NCBI RefSeq assembly: GCF_000247815.1
Contig: NC_021677.1
Location: 61,261,048-61,325,047 of the forward strand
Length of the DNA: 64,000 nucleotides
Source: Ficedula albicollis
Taxonomy: Eukaryota; Chordata; Aves; Passeriformes; Muscicapidae
Reading direction: 5' to 3'
Both the position numbers and the translations under genes were made by a program. Below the pieces are notes generated by a model that ran no database searches, was not told the origin of the DNA, and was given only the letters and a program-made list of their open reading frames with translations. Numbering within the stretch: position 1 is the first letter of the stretch; every line of letters begins with the position of its first letter. Shown here in pieces: positions 27,866 through 39,263 of the stretch.

Positions 27866-28453
27866 TGAAGCCGCTGCCCTCAGGCTGCCAGGGACGGGGC
27901 GGGACCATGGCGGCACCGAGTGAAGCCGCTGCCCTCAGGCTGCCAGGGACGGGGCGGGACCATGGCGGCACCGAGTGAAGCCGCTGCCCTCAGGCTGCCA
28001 GGGACGGGGCGGGACCATGGCGGCACCGAGTGAAGCCGCTGCCCTCAGGCTGCCAGGGACGGGGCGGGACCATGGCGGCACCGAGTGAAGCCGCTGCCCT
28101 CAGGCTGCCAGGGACGGGGCGGGACCATGGCGGCACCGAGTGAAGCCGCTGCCCTCAGCCTGCCAGGGACGGGGGGGGATCATGGCGGCGCCCAGTGAAG
28201 CCTCTGTCCTCAGCCCGCCAGGGAAAAGGAGAAGCCATGGCGGCACCGAGTGAAGCCGCTGCCGGGGCGGGACCATGGCGGCACTGAGTGAAGCCTCTGC
28301 CCTCAGCCTGCCAGGGATGGGGAGATGCCATGGCGGCACCCAGTGAAGCCACTGCCCTCAGCCTGCCAAGGATGGGGAGATGCCATGGCGGCACCGAGTG
28401 AAGCCACTGCCCTCAGCCTGCCAGGGATGAAGCAGGAGCATGGCGACCCCAGG
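27866..28453. repeat. Minisatellite, 11 units of 55 bp, at CGRRF1 5' end
   Basis: Units begin at 27866, 27921, 27976, 28031, 28086, 28141, 28196, 28251, 28289, 28344 and 28399. All are 55 bp except the eighth, which is 38 bp. The units nearest CGRRF1 are identical; those further away diverge and include a G8 variant. Each unit carries CCATGGCGGC, which is GCCGCCATGG (a strong Kozak start and YY1-like core) on the minus strand. The array is GC-rich and probably lies in the promoter or 5'UTR. Confidence 0.95.
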
Positions 28454-28559
28454 GTTGCACGGTTGGCACAGACACATGAAACATCACAGAAGAAGTAATA
28501 AAGACAACTCTATTGAAACAACATGTATTGAAATACATGACCAAAAATCAAAGTATCCT

Positions 28560-28785
28560 TGCAGTTGGCAAGGAATTGTTGGCTGTGGGGGCTGTGAGGC
28601 CCTGCCACAGGCTGCCCTGGAAAGCTGTGGCTGCCCCATCCCCTGCAAGTGTTCAAGGCCACGTTAGGTGGGATTTGGAGCTTCTTGGTCTAGTGGAAGG
28701 TGTTCCAGCCCACAGCAGTGGGGTAAGAACTGGATAATCTTTGGGGTGCATTCCAGTCCAAACCAGACTGTGATCCTGTGATTGA
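28560..28785 (+). mobile_element. CR1 LINE 3' fragment
   Basis: 'ctgtgaggccctgccacaggctgccctggaaagctgtggctgccccatcccctgcaagtgttcaaggcc', then 'ctagtggaaggtgttcc' and a 'gtgatcctgtgattga' tail. Confidence 0.85.
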
Positions 28786-29034
28786 GTGGGATGTCAGGAA
28801 AAGGCTCTTCCCCCCAGAGGATGGTCAGGCTCCTGCGGGAATGGTCATGGCCCCAAGGGTGACAGATCTCAATGAGCATTTGGTCAATGCTCTCCAAGGG
28901 TGACAGATCTCAATGAGCATTTGGTCGATGCTGTAAGGCACAGTGTGGGATTTTTGGGGTTTTCCTGTGCAGGAAAGGAGTTGAGCTCAAGGATCCCCGT
29001 GGGTCCCTTCCACCTCAGGATATTCTGTGATTTT
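28785..29034 (+). mobile_element. CR1 3' fragment with internal 41-bp duplication
   Basis: A second CR1 subfamily: 'ggaatggtcatggccccaagggtgacagatctcaatgagcatttgg' to 'gggtcccttccacctcaggatattctgtgatttt'. A 41-bp piece (copies at 28855 and 28896) is repeated in tandem inside the element. Confidence 0.8.
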
Positions 29035-29602
29035 GCATGAGGCTTCCCAATAGCTACTCAATTTCACATTTCTGTGGAGTTTGCTGAAGCCTTTGGTGAA
29101 AATCTGCAGTTCTATCTTATAAACTTGACGTTTAAATCATTAGTATAATTCACTAGAAGTTGTGTCTGAGATGTGAAGGCTGCATCTGTACTTTCCTTCT
29201 GAGGAAAGCAATCATATTCTTAAATCTGTTGTGGAATCCCTGGAAGTGCCTTTTTCTCTGCTCTTAACAGCATCTAAAATTGTGAGCGGTGCGGAGAAGG
29301 CCAAATATTCACTCCAGCATCAGGAAAGCCTCACACCAAGACCCTATTATGGCCAAGCAGTGCGTGCCCAGCTCTGGCTGCTCCTATTTGTGACTTGTGT
29401 GCTGGAGACCCTGCATGACTTCCAGAATTACACCGCACTTATATACACAACAAGCACTGAGAGCAGCACAACTTCTGATTCGCCTCAGAGTTTAAACTTT
29501 CAGTCCTTGCCCTTTTGAAGACACATTAAAGCTGTGAAGCCGAACCCACCGCTTCTCCCAGATCCCCTCAGAGCAAAATGGGGCCTGAGGCCGAACCCGC
29601 GA

Positions 29603-29616
29603 GTTGCCACGGCAAC
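29603..29616. promoter_or_regulatory. X-box (RFX site), copy 1
   Basis: GTTGCCACGGCAAC is a near-perfect palindrome with the 6-2-6 layout of RFX X-boxes. A second copy, GTTACCACGGCAAC, is at 29671-29684. A shorter GTTGCACGGCAAC is at 29705-29717. Confidence 0.6.
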
Positions 29617-29670
29617 GGAGAGGGGGCGGGGCCGGGGTTGCACAAATGGGGCCTGAGGCCGAACCCGCGA

Positions 29671-29684
29671 GTTACCACGGCAAC
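29671..29684. promoter_or_regulatory. X-box (RFX site), copy 2
   Basis: GTTACCACGGCAAC is the duplicated site with one change in the left half. It stays within the X-box consensus GTNRCC-N2-RGYAAC. Confidence 0.55.
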
Positions 29685-29741
29685 GGAGAGGGGGCGGGGC
29701 CGGGGTTGCACGGCAACAGGGAGGGGCGTGGTGCTGTTGGA

Positions 29742-29749
29742 TCACGTGA
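29742..29749. promoter_or_regulatory. Extended E-box TCACGTGA
   Basis: ATCACGTGACC is the palindromic USF/TFE-type E-box (CLEAR-like). It lies 566 bp before the GMFB ATG as assembled, in CpG-rich sequence. Confidence 0.5.
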
Positions 29750-29926
29750 CCCTACATTTCCCCGCCCTCCCCCGCCCGGCGGCCTTGAACCTGCCCGCTG
29801 CCCGTAGGCGCGTGACGCCGCCCCGCCCACCCCGGGGGAGCGCTGCTGGTTGGTCGGAGGGCGATCGAGGGGGCGGGGCCCGCGCCACGCAGGCGCGGTG
29901 AGGTGGGGCCGCAGCCCAGACAGGAG

Positions 29927-29985
29927 NNNNNNNNNNNNNNNNNNNNNNNNNNNNNNNNNNNNNNNNNNNNNNNNNNNNNNNNNNN
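29927..29985. other. Assembly gap (59 N)
   Basis: A run of N lies directly before an A9-G-poly-C stretch. It falls in the GMFB promoter, so the transcription start and most of the 5'UTR are not represented. Confidence 0.99.
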
Positions 29986-29995
29986 AAAAAAAAAG

Positions 29996-30281
<286 letters not shown>

Positions 30282-30307
30282 CGGCGGCGGTTGGTGCGCG
30301 CGCCAAG

Positions 30308-33300
30308 ATGGTGAGGGGGGGAGCGCGCGCCGCTCCCTCAGGGGAGACCCGCGGGGATCGTGAGGGGGGTCCGGCCGGGAGGGTCTCACCTCGCTGAGAT
30401 AATACATAGTTAGCTGATTCAGAAAGATTCGATAGGGAAATGATAGAATAATCAACGGGAAAACGCGTGATGTGACCTCTGAGGAGCTGATATGTTTGTG
30501 AAACGACTGATGGCTTGATCGCAGCTGGTTGTTGCTTGTCTTGTAATGTTTCGAGCTAATTCACTGATGTTGCTCATTGAACTAATTCACTCGAGTGGTG
30601 AATGTGGACTTGAGCTGTGATTGCTGGTTGGAACAGACCAGGAGAAACAAGGACTGGTGGATGAATGCTGTGGAGTGCTTTGCATTAATATTGGCTAATG
30701 GGTAAAGAAATGGTTGTGGAAAAAGGAAGAATCATGCACGCTGCTTTTAGTAAAGGTTTGAGGAGGTGAGCCCCGCTGTGGAGCGAGCAGTTAGAAACCA
30801 GATTTGATCAAATCTTGGGCTGTTTTGCTGTGTGCCTCTCTAGTGAGAGTCGTGCTTGAGGCACTTTGGGCAATTCATTTTTATTTGTCGGTGTGAGGGG
30901 GGTCGGTATCCCAGGGGCATCTGCACAGGAGGGTGCAGCGAGCAGCAGCATCCCCTCGGTGTTGGCAGGTGTGCCCGTGTCTGTGCAGCAATCCTGCCTT
31001 GCCTTCCGTGAGTTTTTGTTAAGCCAAGCGTTGGTGAGCCGGCCTAGCCCCGATAAACAATGTGAATGTGACGTTAGCAAGTGTTTTCCTTCAGATTCCA
31101 TCAGGGATTTGTGTTTGTGTGGCTGCACAGGTGTGAGCAAGAGCGTGGCTTATCTGCTGGGAGAAACTGGTGAGCCCAGAGGACTGGGAGAAAAGCTTCC
31201 TTCCCAAAAGAGCGTTTCATATCAAATATTACCTCAGCTTTCAAATGCACCCCTGAATCCTGCTGGGTTTTTTAATCGAGACCTCCTGGGTTAATGAGAG
31301 TGGGTATTACTGGCATTTAATATAAAATACAGCTTCAACTATGAAATGCACACTGAATTCTAGTGTTTTTAAAATATTTTTTAGGTTTGGTTTTTTTTCC
31401 TGAATGAGTTTGGGTACTAGGGGTATTTCAGAGAATCCAGAAAGAGTTAGGTTGGAAAAGACCTCTGAGATCATCGAGTTCAACCTGTTTAGGTCAGAGG
31501 GACCCACTGGCTGATCAGAGGGAGCTAAGGGCAAACTTTGATGTTTAGGGGAACCAGACAAAATCAGGGAGGCTGTACAGGCAGTGCCTGAGCTGTGCTG
31601 TCACAGCAGAGCCTGATTTCCTCTCCAGCTGTCCAGAGGAAGCACAGGGATGAGACTTTGTGCCAGAATTTAGTCAAGGTGGAAATATTTTCAGGAGCAA
31701 CAGCAAACGTGGGGTATTGGAAGTGGGGAAGCAGAGCCACCCATCTGCTTTTTGTGGGAAATCTCACAATGTTGAGCATGAGGAGACAGAACTGAGAGCT
31801 TAAATAGTGACATTCTGGTTGAAAAGCAGTGATTTGTCTCAATGCAAGAGCTCTTTAATAGAGCTTTTGATTGGTTATCTTGCACAATTTTTTTAATCTG
31901 AGGTTTCTTTTAAGGGAACCTTGAAATATAGTTACTTTGGTACAAAGTTCTTGATGCCTTGGGAGTTCACAAATACAGTATAAGCTGCAGGCAAAGTTCT
32001 TGATGCCTTGGGAGTTCACAAATGTAGTATAAGCTGCAGATTTTAAGTAACTTGTTTATCAAGCTGGCATGAACCCCTTGGTGATGGAAGTTGTGTGTAT
32101 AAAATGTTGCTCAGGAAATGGCAGTGGCTGGTTTGGTGCAGTTCAGAAATTGCAAGTGTAAGGAAAGATAACCTGCATGGCTGCTTGTGAAACAATAATT
32201 TCCTTCCTCATCTTCAGTGTGATGACTAATATGTTATCTGAGCATCTCTGCTGAGAGCTTGGTGTGCACAGGGGGAAATGGCTGCATGGTTTGGGTTAAA
32301 ATGTCTGAAACTCTTTCTGTGTGTGTGAATCTCAGAAGCGCAATCAATATTTTTGTGGGTAAAAATAAACAAGGACTTGTTGTTCTTAAATACTAGTAGT
32401 AGCTCTTACTTTGTCAAATGCTTAAATTACTTGATCCCATTTGCTGCCATTCTAAGGGACTCCCTTATTTCAGGGCTTGGAAAATGAAGTACAAAATCTA
32501 CTTTTTTAGTGTACCTTCTGAAATGTAAAGTTTACTTCTAAGAGCTCTGAGAATAATTCCACTTCAGGAGCAGTTAATGAAATACTCCTAGTTAACTATG
32601 TGGCTTTGAAGAGGGAAATTATCATGGATAAATGTTCTGTTAATGTATTAAAAAAAAATTTGCTTTTCCCCATGTGTTTTCTGGTTTATGTGATGCTCTG
32701 AAGCTTTGGACAAGCTGCCTGCAGGCCCTCTTCAGTAGGGTTTATGTACAGACATGTGTGACACAGGGATTTTTTTATCTGTTTCACTTTCTAGAAGGAT
32801 TTATCTCTCCCTCCTCTCTGCCATTTCCTTTTTGCAGAGTGAATCTCTGGTGGTTTGTGATGTTGCTGAAGACCTGGTGGAGAAACTCAGAAAATTCCGA
32901 TTTCGCAAAGAGACCAACAATGCTGCCATTATAAGTAAGTTCCAAACACGCCTGACAAAAATTGTCAGAAAATCCTCTCTCCTCTGTTCTTCCCTGTGTA
33001 ATGTTGCTGCTGTACCAGGTAAACATGAGCCAGGAGGGTGTTTGTTCTCTGAGCTGCAGCATTTCCAATTCTGCCAGTAATTTTAACAATAAAGCAGTGC
33101 TGTTCTTAGGATGCAAGTCTCCATCTGCTCGTAGCAGAGCATTTATATTTAATTATGGCTCAGAGTCTATCACTGTTTGTAAAATGGTTTTGGGAAGTCA
33201 TGGGATACACTGAAGAAGAAAAACAAGGACTATAATTGTTGAGTGCTAAAAAGCTTCATGCATCCGTTGTGTAAATCGATTTAAAAAAACCATTGATCTG

Positions 33301-36300
33301 TGTTTTATTTTGATTTATAGTGAAAATCGACAAGGATAAGCAGTTGGTGGTGCTGGATGAGGAGCATGAGGTTTGTTAAATGAATTGTAAATAAGAGTAT
33401 CTTCAGCCTGCAATGTATTGTTGTCTCTAAGGTACTGCCTTAGTTTCAAATTGTTATCAAACTCTTAATCTAATTTGGGTCATGAGCTTATTTAAATGCA
33501 TGGTCACTCTGCATGTAAAGCACAGCACCATTAATAGTGAAACTATGCAGAAGCAATTGAGTTGACTAATTAATTGCACCAAAAAAAGTTATTTTAAAGC
33601 TGTTCTAACGATGTAAAAAGTGTCTTTGGCACCTGCTGGCTTTTTGAAGAGATTTCTGCTGTGTTTCCACGTAGATCTGCACATTTGCCTCTGAGCTGGT
33701 CTGCCATCAATTAGAAGCAGGATTGCTAATCCCCTGCAGACTCTAAATTTGATGGGTGGCATAATAAGGTCAGCCCAGTGTGTGGTGTTTCTTAATGGTC
33801 CATAGGGCAAAATTAAATCCTTCCCAGGGATTTGAGCATTAACCATAGCTCTTGTTCCCTAGAATGTAGATGTTAATGTAACACTCAAATGTAATGGGTG
33901 CTCTTTTTTTGTTTGCTGAAGGAGGAAGGACTGAATTTTTCAAACTTTAGATTTATGTAGTTGATTTTAACTGACTTCATGGTGTGTGCTTGCTTGTTTC
34001 TGTTTAGCACTAGGGTTGGCAAAGCATGGTAGCTGCCAGCATAGCCAACTAGAGCCAGAAATGTTTGCTAAACTCATTATGCCTAAAATAGGCATGATTA
34101 TACATGCTAACATTAATTTTGTGTTTAGTCATAGGAATCTTTTGGCACACAAGTCTTCCTAAACTGCTGTAGTAATTTGGGAGGTCTTTATCAGTTCACG
34201 TGTAGGTGAACATCTGCCTTACAGGTGTTTCACTGCCCATTACCCTGCTTTAACCTCCCAGTGCAAGATACTTGCTCAAATATTGCTTGTGTTTAATGTT
34301 ACCAGGGTATTTCTCCTGATGAGCTAAAGGATGAGCTGCCTGAGAGACAACCTCGATATCCTTCCCATGCTGCTGCCATTTGGACTTACTCACTCCTGGA
34401 AGCTGTTCAAAATGTTGGACTTCACCTTTTTAGGCCAATAATTGCTGTAGTGTGATCTTGCTGATCGTTTATTTGTGAAATAACCCAGGGATCTGTTCTC
34501 AGGCTGCTCTGAACTGTTGTACCACTTGTTGAAACAATGACTCATTTAAGCCTTTCCTGACATTTTATTTCCTTTTAGACTATGTAATGTTTGGGGAAGT
34601 AAAGCAAAGCCATGCTGCTGGTAATGTAAAGAAGTGAGTAAAATGTGCCAGCTGGTGGCCACTTGTAAATATAGGAATCTGCCTGTGTAACTCTGGATCT
34701 GTTTTGGTACTTTTCAGGATGTGGCTGCTGTTGTTTTGCTGCAGTTACTGATTCTGAGATTGTTGTGGGCATGTGATCCAGGGAGGAATCCCTGTTTTGA
34801 AAAAAAGGAACAAAAGAGGGTCAAGTAAATTACTCTAACTAATGAAATAGAAGGGGTGCTTAAGTTACATGTGAAGAAAATACCTGCCCTATTAGCCTCA
34901 GGAGCTGGCTGGCACCCTGCCCTGTGCTGTTCTGAATCTTTCCTTTCATGCCCACAGTGCAGTGGGAGGCTGTAAAACAGAAGTCCTGCCTAAAACAGTT
35001 ATAGGCAGCAAAACACCTGAAACAGTGAAGTTCTTGGTCAGCAAAGAAAGAATTTGGCTTTCATTAAGCCAAAACCACATTGGTGGGTGTGGGAAGTCTT
35101 TTTACAGAATTGGGAGAGGAATATTTTCAATGAGAGGGTGATTTTTAGCTCTGATGTGAAACATTACTACAGAGACAGCCCTCACATTGAGGCAGGGCCA
35201 GTTCTGAAAGTCAGATGTGGAAGTGAAAACAGAACAGTGAGGTTATTATTGCCAAATTAAAACATCATCTAAAATGCAACACTGACTTGTGCTTCCATCA
35301 AGCTCTGATAACTGAGGATTTTATCTTACTAAATAATTGATTTCTTAGTTTCTTTAACCTCAGAAAAAACATTTATTGTGTATAGTTACAAGTACCAGCA
35401 TGAAGATGGAAGAGTTTCCTATCCATTGTGCTTTATCTTCTCCAGTCCAGTTGGTGAGTGAACATTGTGATTGGTGGCTACTGTGTGTTGTAAATTTGGG
35501 AATATTCTTTCCTAGGGAAGATAAGCTGAGTGCTTAATGCTCTCAAGGAGGTTTTCCTGCCTTTAAGGTTCACATTTAGGGCACTTCAGATATATGATAG
35601 AAGAGATTGTCTCTTTTCCACTTCTGAAGGCTGAACTTGAGTGTTGGTTTCCTGTTTAGCTGGCCAAAAGGTGTGTCTGCCTAAATGTGCCTGTTCTCAG
35701 TGTGCTCAGCAACCCTCCTCTGAAGGACAGGGCCTGGAGCACTCTGCGTCTATTCATGGAGGTTCAGCCTAATTTAACCTGTTTTGTCTCAGGTCTTGGG
35801 GAATCCTTAAAACATGAAGGAAGTGAGTGGAGAGAGGGCTGGAAGACAAGACCAGTAATTCTGCTCACCTGTCTCTTGCTATTCAGACTTAAGTGACTGG
35901 GAAGGAAGAAATTCCTCTCATCTCAGAAGGACGTGGGGAGCCCAGTTCTTTCTGAGGATCTTAGAATCCTATTGCTTTCATTCTATCCATGAAAGGAACA
36001 GGACTGTAGGAGGGTTAGGATGGGGTTTGAGAGCAGAGTTTTCAGGGGGCCTGGATGTAATGGGCAGCAGTAGAGGATGCTGTGAGGGGACAGTGGAAAG
36101 GGCTGTCACAGCTAGGGGTGAAAAGGGGGAAAAGAGGGCTCCCTAACCCACATCTGAGCCTGTGAAAGTGCTGGGGCAACAGACTGTTCCAGGAGAAACA
36201 GACTCTAATCCTGGATCATCCTGAATTTGTGGAGAGCAGTATAGAGCATCCTCTGCTTGTGTCACAGCAACCCTCAACAGCAACTTACCTGGACAGGGCA

Positions 36301-39263
36301 CTGTGTAATTTTAATAGAAGCCAAATAGCCTGGTCTTGGTTTGGGCTTACACAGCTGAATTGCTCCTGGGCTTCCATCTGTGTTCTGTATTGTAGTAGTG
36401 TATCTTGCTGGTATTACTGGATTATCCCTGTTATCCCCTGGAAGAAGATAAACTGATTGCATTGTTCTACCCTTCATTTCTCAGAGCTAGAGTAACTAGG
36501 TGTATTAAAGAGTTTAGCAACTACTGAGTATGTTCTTCTCTAGTTACCTGAGAATTTTCCTGTGAATGTCTTTAGCTTTCAGTTTGAATTCTTAAAACCC
36601 CCAACTTTATTTTTGAAGTGTTGCAGTCAAAATAACTTTAGCTCTCTTTTTTTTATTACCCCCATAACTACAGGATGTAAGCCTGAGCAGCAGATGATGT
36701 ATGCTGGAAGCAAGAATAAGCTTGTACAGACAGCTGAACTCACTAAGGTACAACTGGCTTTTGAAATAACTCTCTCCCCCTTCACTGCAGGTTGTTGTTT
36801 TGTGTCTTGCTTGAGCCAATGGCAAGAAGGGTTTTGTGAGAGTTTGTGATTACAGTGAACAGAGTCTGGTTTAGGAAGACTGAAGGAGGAGTATGTGTGG
36901 AGATCTCTGTACCCTAAAACACCAGAAGGAACAGTGTTTTCTGAAACAAAAATATCCTTCTGTGTGGAGATCTCTGTACCCTAAAACACCAGGAGGAACA
37001 GTGTTTTCTGAAACAAAAATATCCTTCATGGAATGGACATCTTTGCTGTGGGGGAGGAATTTACTGATGGGAAGAATAGGCTGAAGCCTCAGTGGGGTGG
37101 AACAGATCAGTTTAGCTGGTTCCTGGGGCTGCATGCTTGCAGAACAGCCTGCAGAGTAAATAACATGTGCCAAGTGATGAACAATTTCTTCCTGTGTTGG
37201 GTTCTTCCAGTACTGACACCAGAAGAAATCACTGCACTCACTGGGCCTGGCTGTGTGTATATTTTAGAAAAGAAATGTCACCTGTTTTTCATTTTGGAGA
37301 TCTTTGAAATCTTTGCTTAACTGGCACCTAGACTCCTTTTTGCCTCGAGCAGTAAAGCTTAGTAGAGTCAGTAGCTTCTTCAGGTTTTTCATACCATGTG
37401 AAATGACTTCAGCACTTCCACAGCACTGTTCCCTTTAGGTCTTCCTTATCCTGCTGAGTCCTTTAACATCCCAGTAAAAATGTCATTTGGGACAGTAAGA
37501 GAACTATGAATTCATAGAATCATAGAATGGCTTGGGTTGGAAGAGACCTTAATGTTCATTTGTTTAAAACCCCTGCCAAGGGCAGGGACACCTCCCACTC
37601 CAGCTCCATCCAGCTTCTGCCTGTTCCAGCTGTACCTTGTAAGAAAAGACACCTCTGTTTTAAATTAGACCTCAAGTTGACAGGACTCACTAGGAAGGCA
37701 GCAGAAGATGGTGGAAACAATCAGCACAGCCCCAAGAAATATTTTTTTAGATCTGTTGAAACTGCAGCTTGGTGGCCTGATAACTGTAATAGAAAGGAGA
37801 AAGAGAGTTTTCAGTAAGCAAGAAAAAAGGCTTGGTGAGAGGGTGAAAGCCTGGGAAGTAGCTCAGTTGGAGTTCCTGCCACTTCTGAAATGGGAGAAAT
37901 CCAGCCTGAACAGCTTTTGAATGCAAGGCTTTTGGATCCAGGACTGGGTATGAAGGTTCATGATCATTCGTTCATCTTCCTCCTGAAGCCTGAGAACACA
38001 GGCTGTCTCCAGTTGGGTTTGCCTGCTTGTTCTTCAAATGTACTTTATTCTTGCCACTTGCTGAGCTGTGTTTCATTTTAACTCATGCTGTGACTTCCTC
38101 CTGGTGTGACTTTTGCTCATGACTCAGCTGAGTTCTCTCATCAGTCTCCAATGATTTACTTGCATATTAGCTTGGCTCTTGTTAAGCTGTTCTTTTCTGT
38201 TCTTGTAACACTGATTTTTGGGGTTTCTCCATTTTTGAAGGCCTGTGAATTTGTAAAATTACCTGACTTTTGTCTTTGGGCATCTCATGGACTCCAGTAA
38301 TCAATGCATAATTAATACAGTTTCTCTTCAGGCTATTAAAAAAAAAAGACAAACCCAAATCCTAACCAGTTATTTGCCCATGTGGAATGTCAAGAGTATA
38401 TTGCTATTTTGGACCTTGTTTTCTGCTTCAAAACTGCATTAAAGGTTCACTAAAGATTTCATAAAGCTTTGGGTTAGTAGTTTTTAGGTTGTTTTAGGAG
38501 TTTTGCCCAGAGATGCTGTGGCTGCCCCTGGATCCCTGGAAATATTCAAGGCCAGGTTGGATGGGGCTTGGAAAAACCTGGGATAGTAGAAGGTGCCCCT
38601 GCCCATGGCAGGGGATTGGAACTAGATGGTCTTTAAGGTCCCTTGCAACCCAAACCATTCTATGCTTTTAGGATTTTGTTGGGGTTTTTTTCCATGTTTT
38701 CTATTTCGAGGTATTTTACAAGTAAAATAATATACTGCTGGATATTATGGATTTACTTCAGTTCAAAGAAAAAATAACTGTGTGCTGTACTGAGCAAAAT
38801 TGCTGAACTTTGGGCTTAAATCAACCTAGATATTAAATTAATTTGTGTTCTTCAAAATACCATCTTGCTGAGATAATGCATGTGAGATGGGGCCACTTCA
38901 GGGTTATTTTAAAATGTAGTACATGTGCTTTTCTCATGTTCTTAAGGGACAAGAGTGAAGCCTAGAAATAGAAATTATAAGATTCTTGTTCAAGTTAGTG
39001 ATGATTTTTGCCACTTAGTCTTGTGTATTTTCCTCTGATTTGATGCTTTCAAGGAAGCACCTGAAAATTGTAGGTTGGTGAGTGGTTTATTGCAGCTCAG
39101 ACAACGTGTGTGGCAAGGTGCTGCTTGCATTGTGTGTTTGTCCCTTTCCAGGCCCATCCCTCAGGAATTGATGCAATGCCCTTTTGTTTAGGTATTCGAA
39201 ATCAGAAATACAGAGGACCTAACTGAAGAATGGCTGCGTGAGAAACTGGGCTTCTTCCACTAA
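30308..39263 (+). CDS. GMFB: GMFB, glia maturation factor beta, complete
   Basis: GMFB is a small cytosolic ADF-homology protein that binds Arp2/3 and promotes actin branch disassembly. The seven coding exons are 30308-30310, 32838-32934, 33321-33370, 34306-34355, 35371-35453, 36674-36747 and 39192-39263. They total 429 bp and 142 aa, the usual length for the family. Exon 1 contributes only the initiator ATG, directly followed by the donor GTGAGG. The reading is [20 protein letters not shown] at the start, [15 protein letters not shown], then [14 protein letters not shown], and it ends [12 protein letters not shown]. All phases close. The junction between exons 4 and 5 splits an Arg codon (CG/A) across a U12-type AT-AC intron (34356-35370). 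The gene is head-to-head with CGRRF1, and its promoter is damaged in the assembly by an N gap and a poly-C run. Confidence 0.97.
31426..31510 (-). mobile_element. CR1 3' tip
   Basis: 'cagagaatccagaaagagttaggttggaaaagacctctgagatcatcgagttcaacc' is a reverse CR1 end of the older 'gacctctgagatcatcgag' type, different from most copies here. Confidence 0.8.
31943..32039. repeat. Tandem duplication, 2 x 49 bp
   Basis: The copies start at 31943 and 31992, with a few differences (aaataca/aaatgta). They lie in GMFB intron 1. Confidence 0.9.
32935..34305 (+). other. GMFB: GMFB introns 2 and 3 (with exon 3 at 33321-33370)
   Basis: Intron 2 is 32935-33320 (ATAA|GTAAGT to TTTATAG|TG). Intron 3 is 33371-34305 (GAG|GTTTGT, a weak donor, to TACCAG|GGT). 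I see no repeat family in either. Confidence 0.85.
34356..35370 (+). other. GMFB: GMFB intron 4, U12-type AT-AC
   Basis: The donor is CCTCG|ATATCCTT (34356-34363), the exact U12 AT-type 5' splice site. The 3' end is TTCTTTAAC (35350-35358; one mismatch to the U12 branch-point consensus), then 12 nt ending AAAAAAC|ATTTATTG. No GT-AG alternative keeps the protein in frame; AT-AC gives Arg-Phe as in known GMF proteins. Confidence 0.92.
35454..36673 (+). other. GMFB: GMFB intron 5
   Basis: The donor GTTG|GTGAGT and the acceptor CTACAG|GATGT give Val-Gly-Cys. I see no recognisable repeat or other gene in it. Confidence 0.85.
36894..37027. repeat. Tandem duplication, 2 x 67 bp
   Basis: The copies start at 36894 and 36961 and differ at one base (agaagg/aggagg). 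They lie in GMFB intron 6. Confidence 0.93.
37510..37645 (-). mobile_element. CR1 LINE 3' fragment
   Basis: 'ttcatagaatcatagaatggcttgggttggaagagaccttaatgttcatt', then 'cccctgccaagggcagggacacctcccactcc' and a short 'ttccagctgtaccttgt' piece, in reverse orientation. Confidence 0.85.
38505..38672 (+). mobile_element. CR1 LINE 3' fragment
   Basis: 'gagatgctgtggctgcccctggatccctggaaatattcaaggccaggttggatggggc' to 'ggtcccttgcaacccaaaccattctatgc'. Confidence 0.88.

Larger units (their letters stand above)
28454..29575. other. Intergenic between minisatellite and GMFB promoter
   Basis: It contains two adjacent forward CR1 pieces (28560-28785 and 28785-29034). From 29035 to 29575 I see no repeat or gene; a 95-codon frame at 29231-29518 has no recognisable similarity. 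Confidence 0.6.
29576..29711. repeat. Tandem duplication, 2 x 68 bp, with X-boxes
   Basis: The copies start at 29576 and 29644. Each has an RFX X-box-like palindrome and a GGGGGCGGGGC (Sp/KLF) site. They differ at the X-box (GTTGCC/GTTACC) and at the end. The array lies in the GMFB upstream region. Confidence 0.9.
30311..32837 (+). other. GMFB: GMFB intron 1
   Basis: The donor ATG|GTGAGG and the acceptor TTTTTGCAG|AGTGAA give Met-Ser. It contains a short reverse CR1 tip (31426-31510) and a tandem duplication (31943-32039). Confidence 0.9.
36748..39191 (+). other. GMFB: GMFB intron 6
   Basis: The donor is AAG|GTACAA and the acceptor TTGTTTAG|GTATTC. It contains a 67-bp tandem duplication and two CR1 pieces in opposite orientation (37510-37645 reverse, 38505-38672 forward). 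Confidence 0.88.

Noticed and set aside
27866..28453. Minisatellite as a coding repeat (frames at 27678-27971 and 28100-28394, minus)
   Set aside because: A 55-bp unit shifts frame at each copy and the frames end arbitrarily. The array fits promoter or 5'UTR DNA better than a protein repeat.
34356..34420. Forcing a GT-AG splice site after GMFB exon 4
   Set aside because: No GT near the CCT CG junction keeps the frame. Reading through adds residues foreign to GMF proteins and soon loses similarity.
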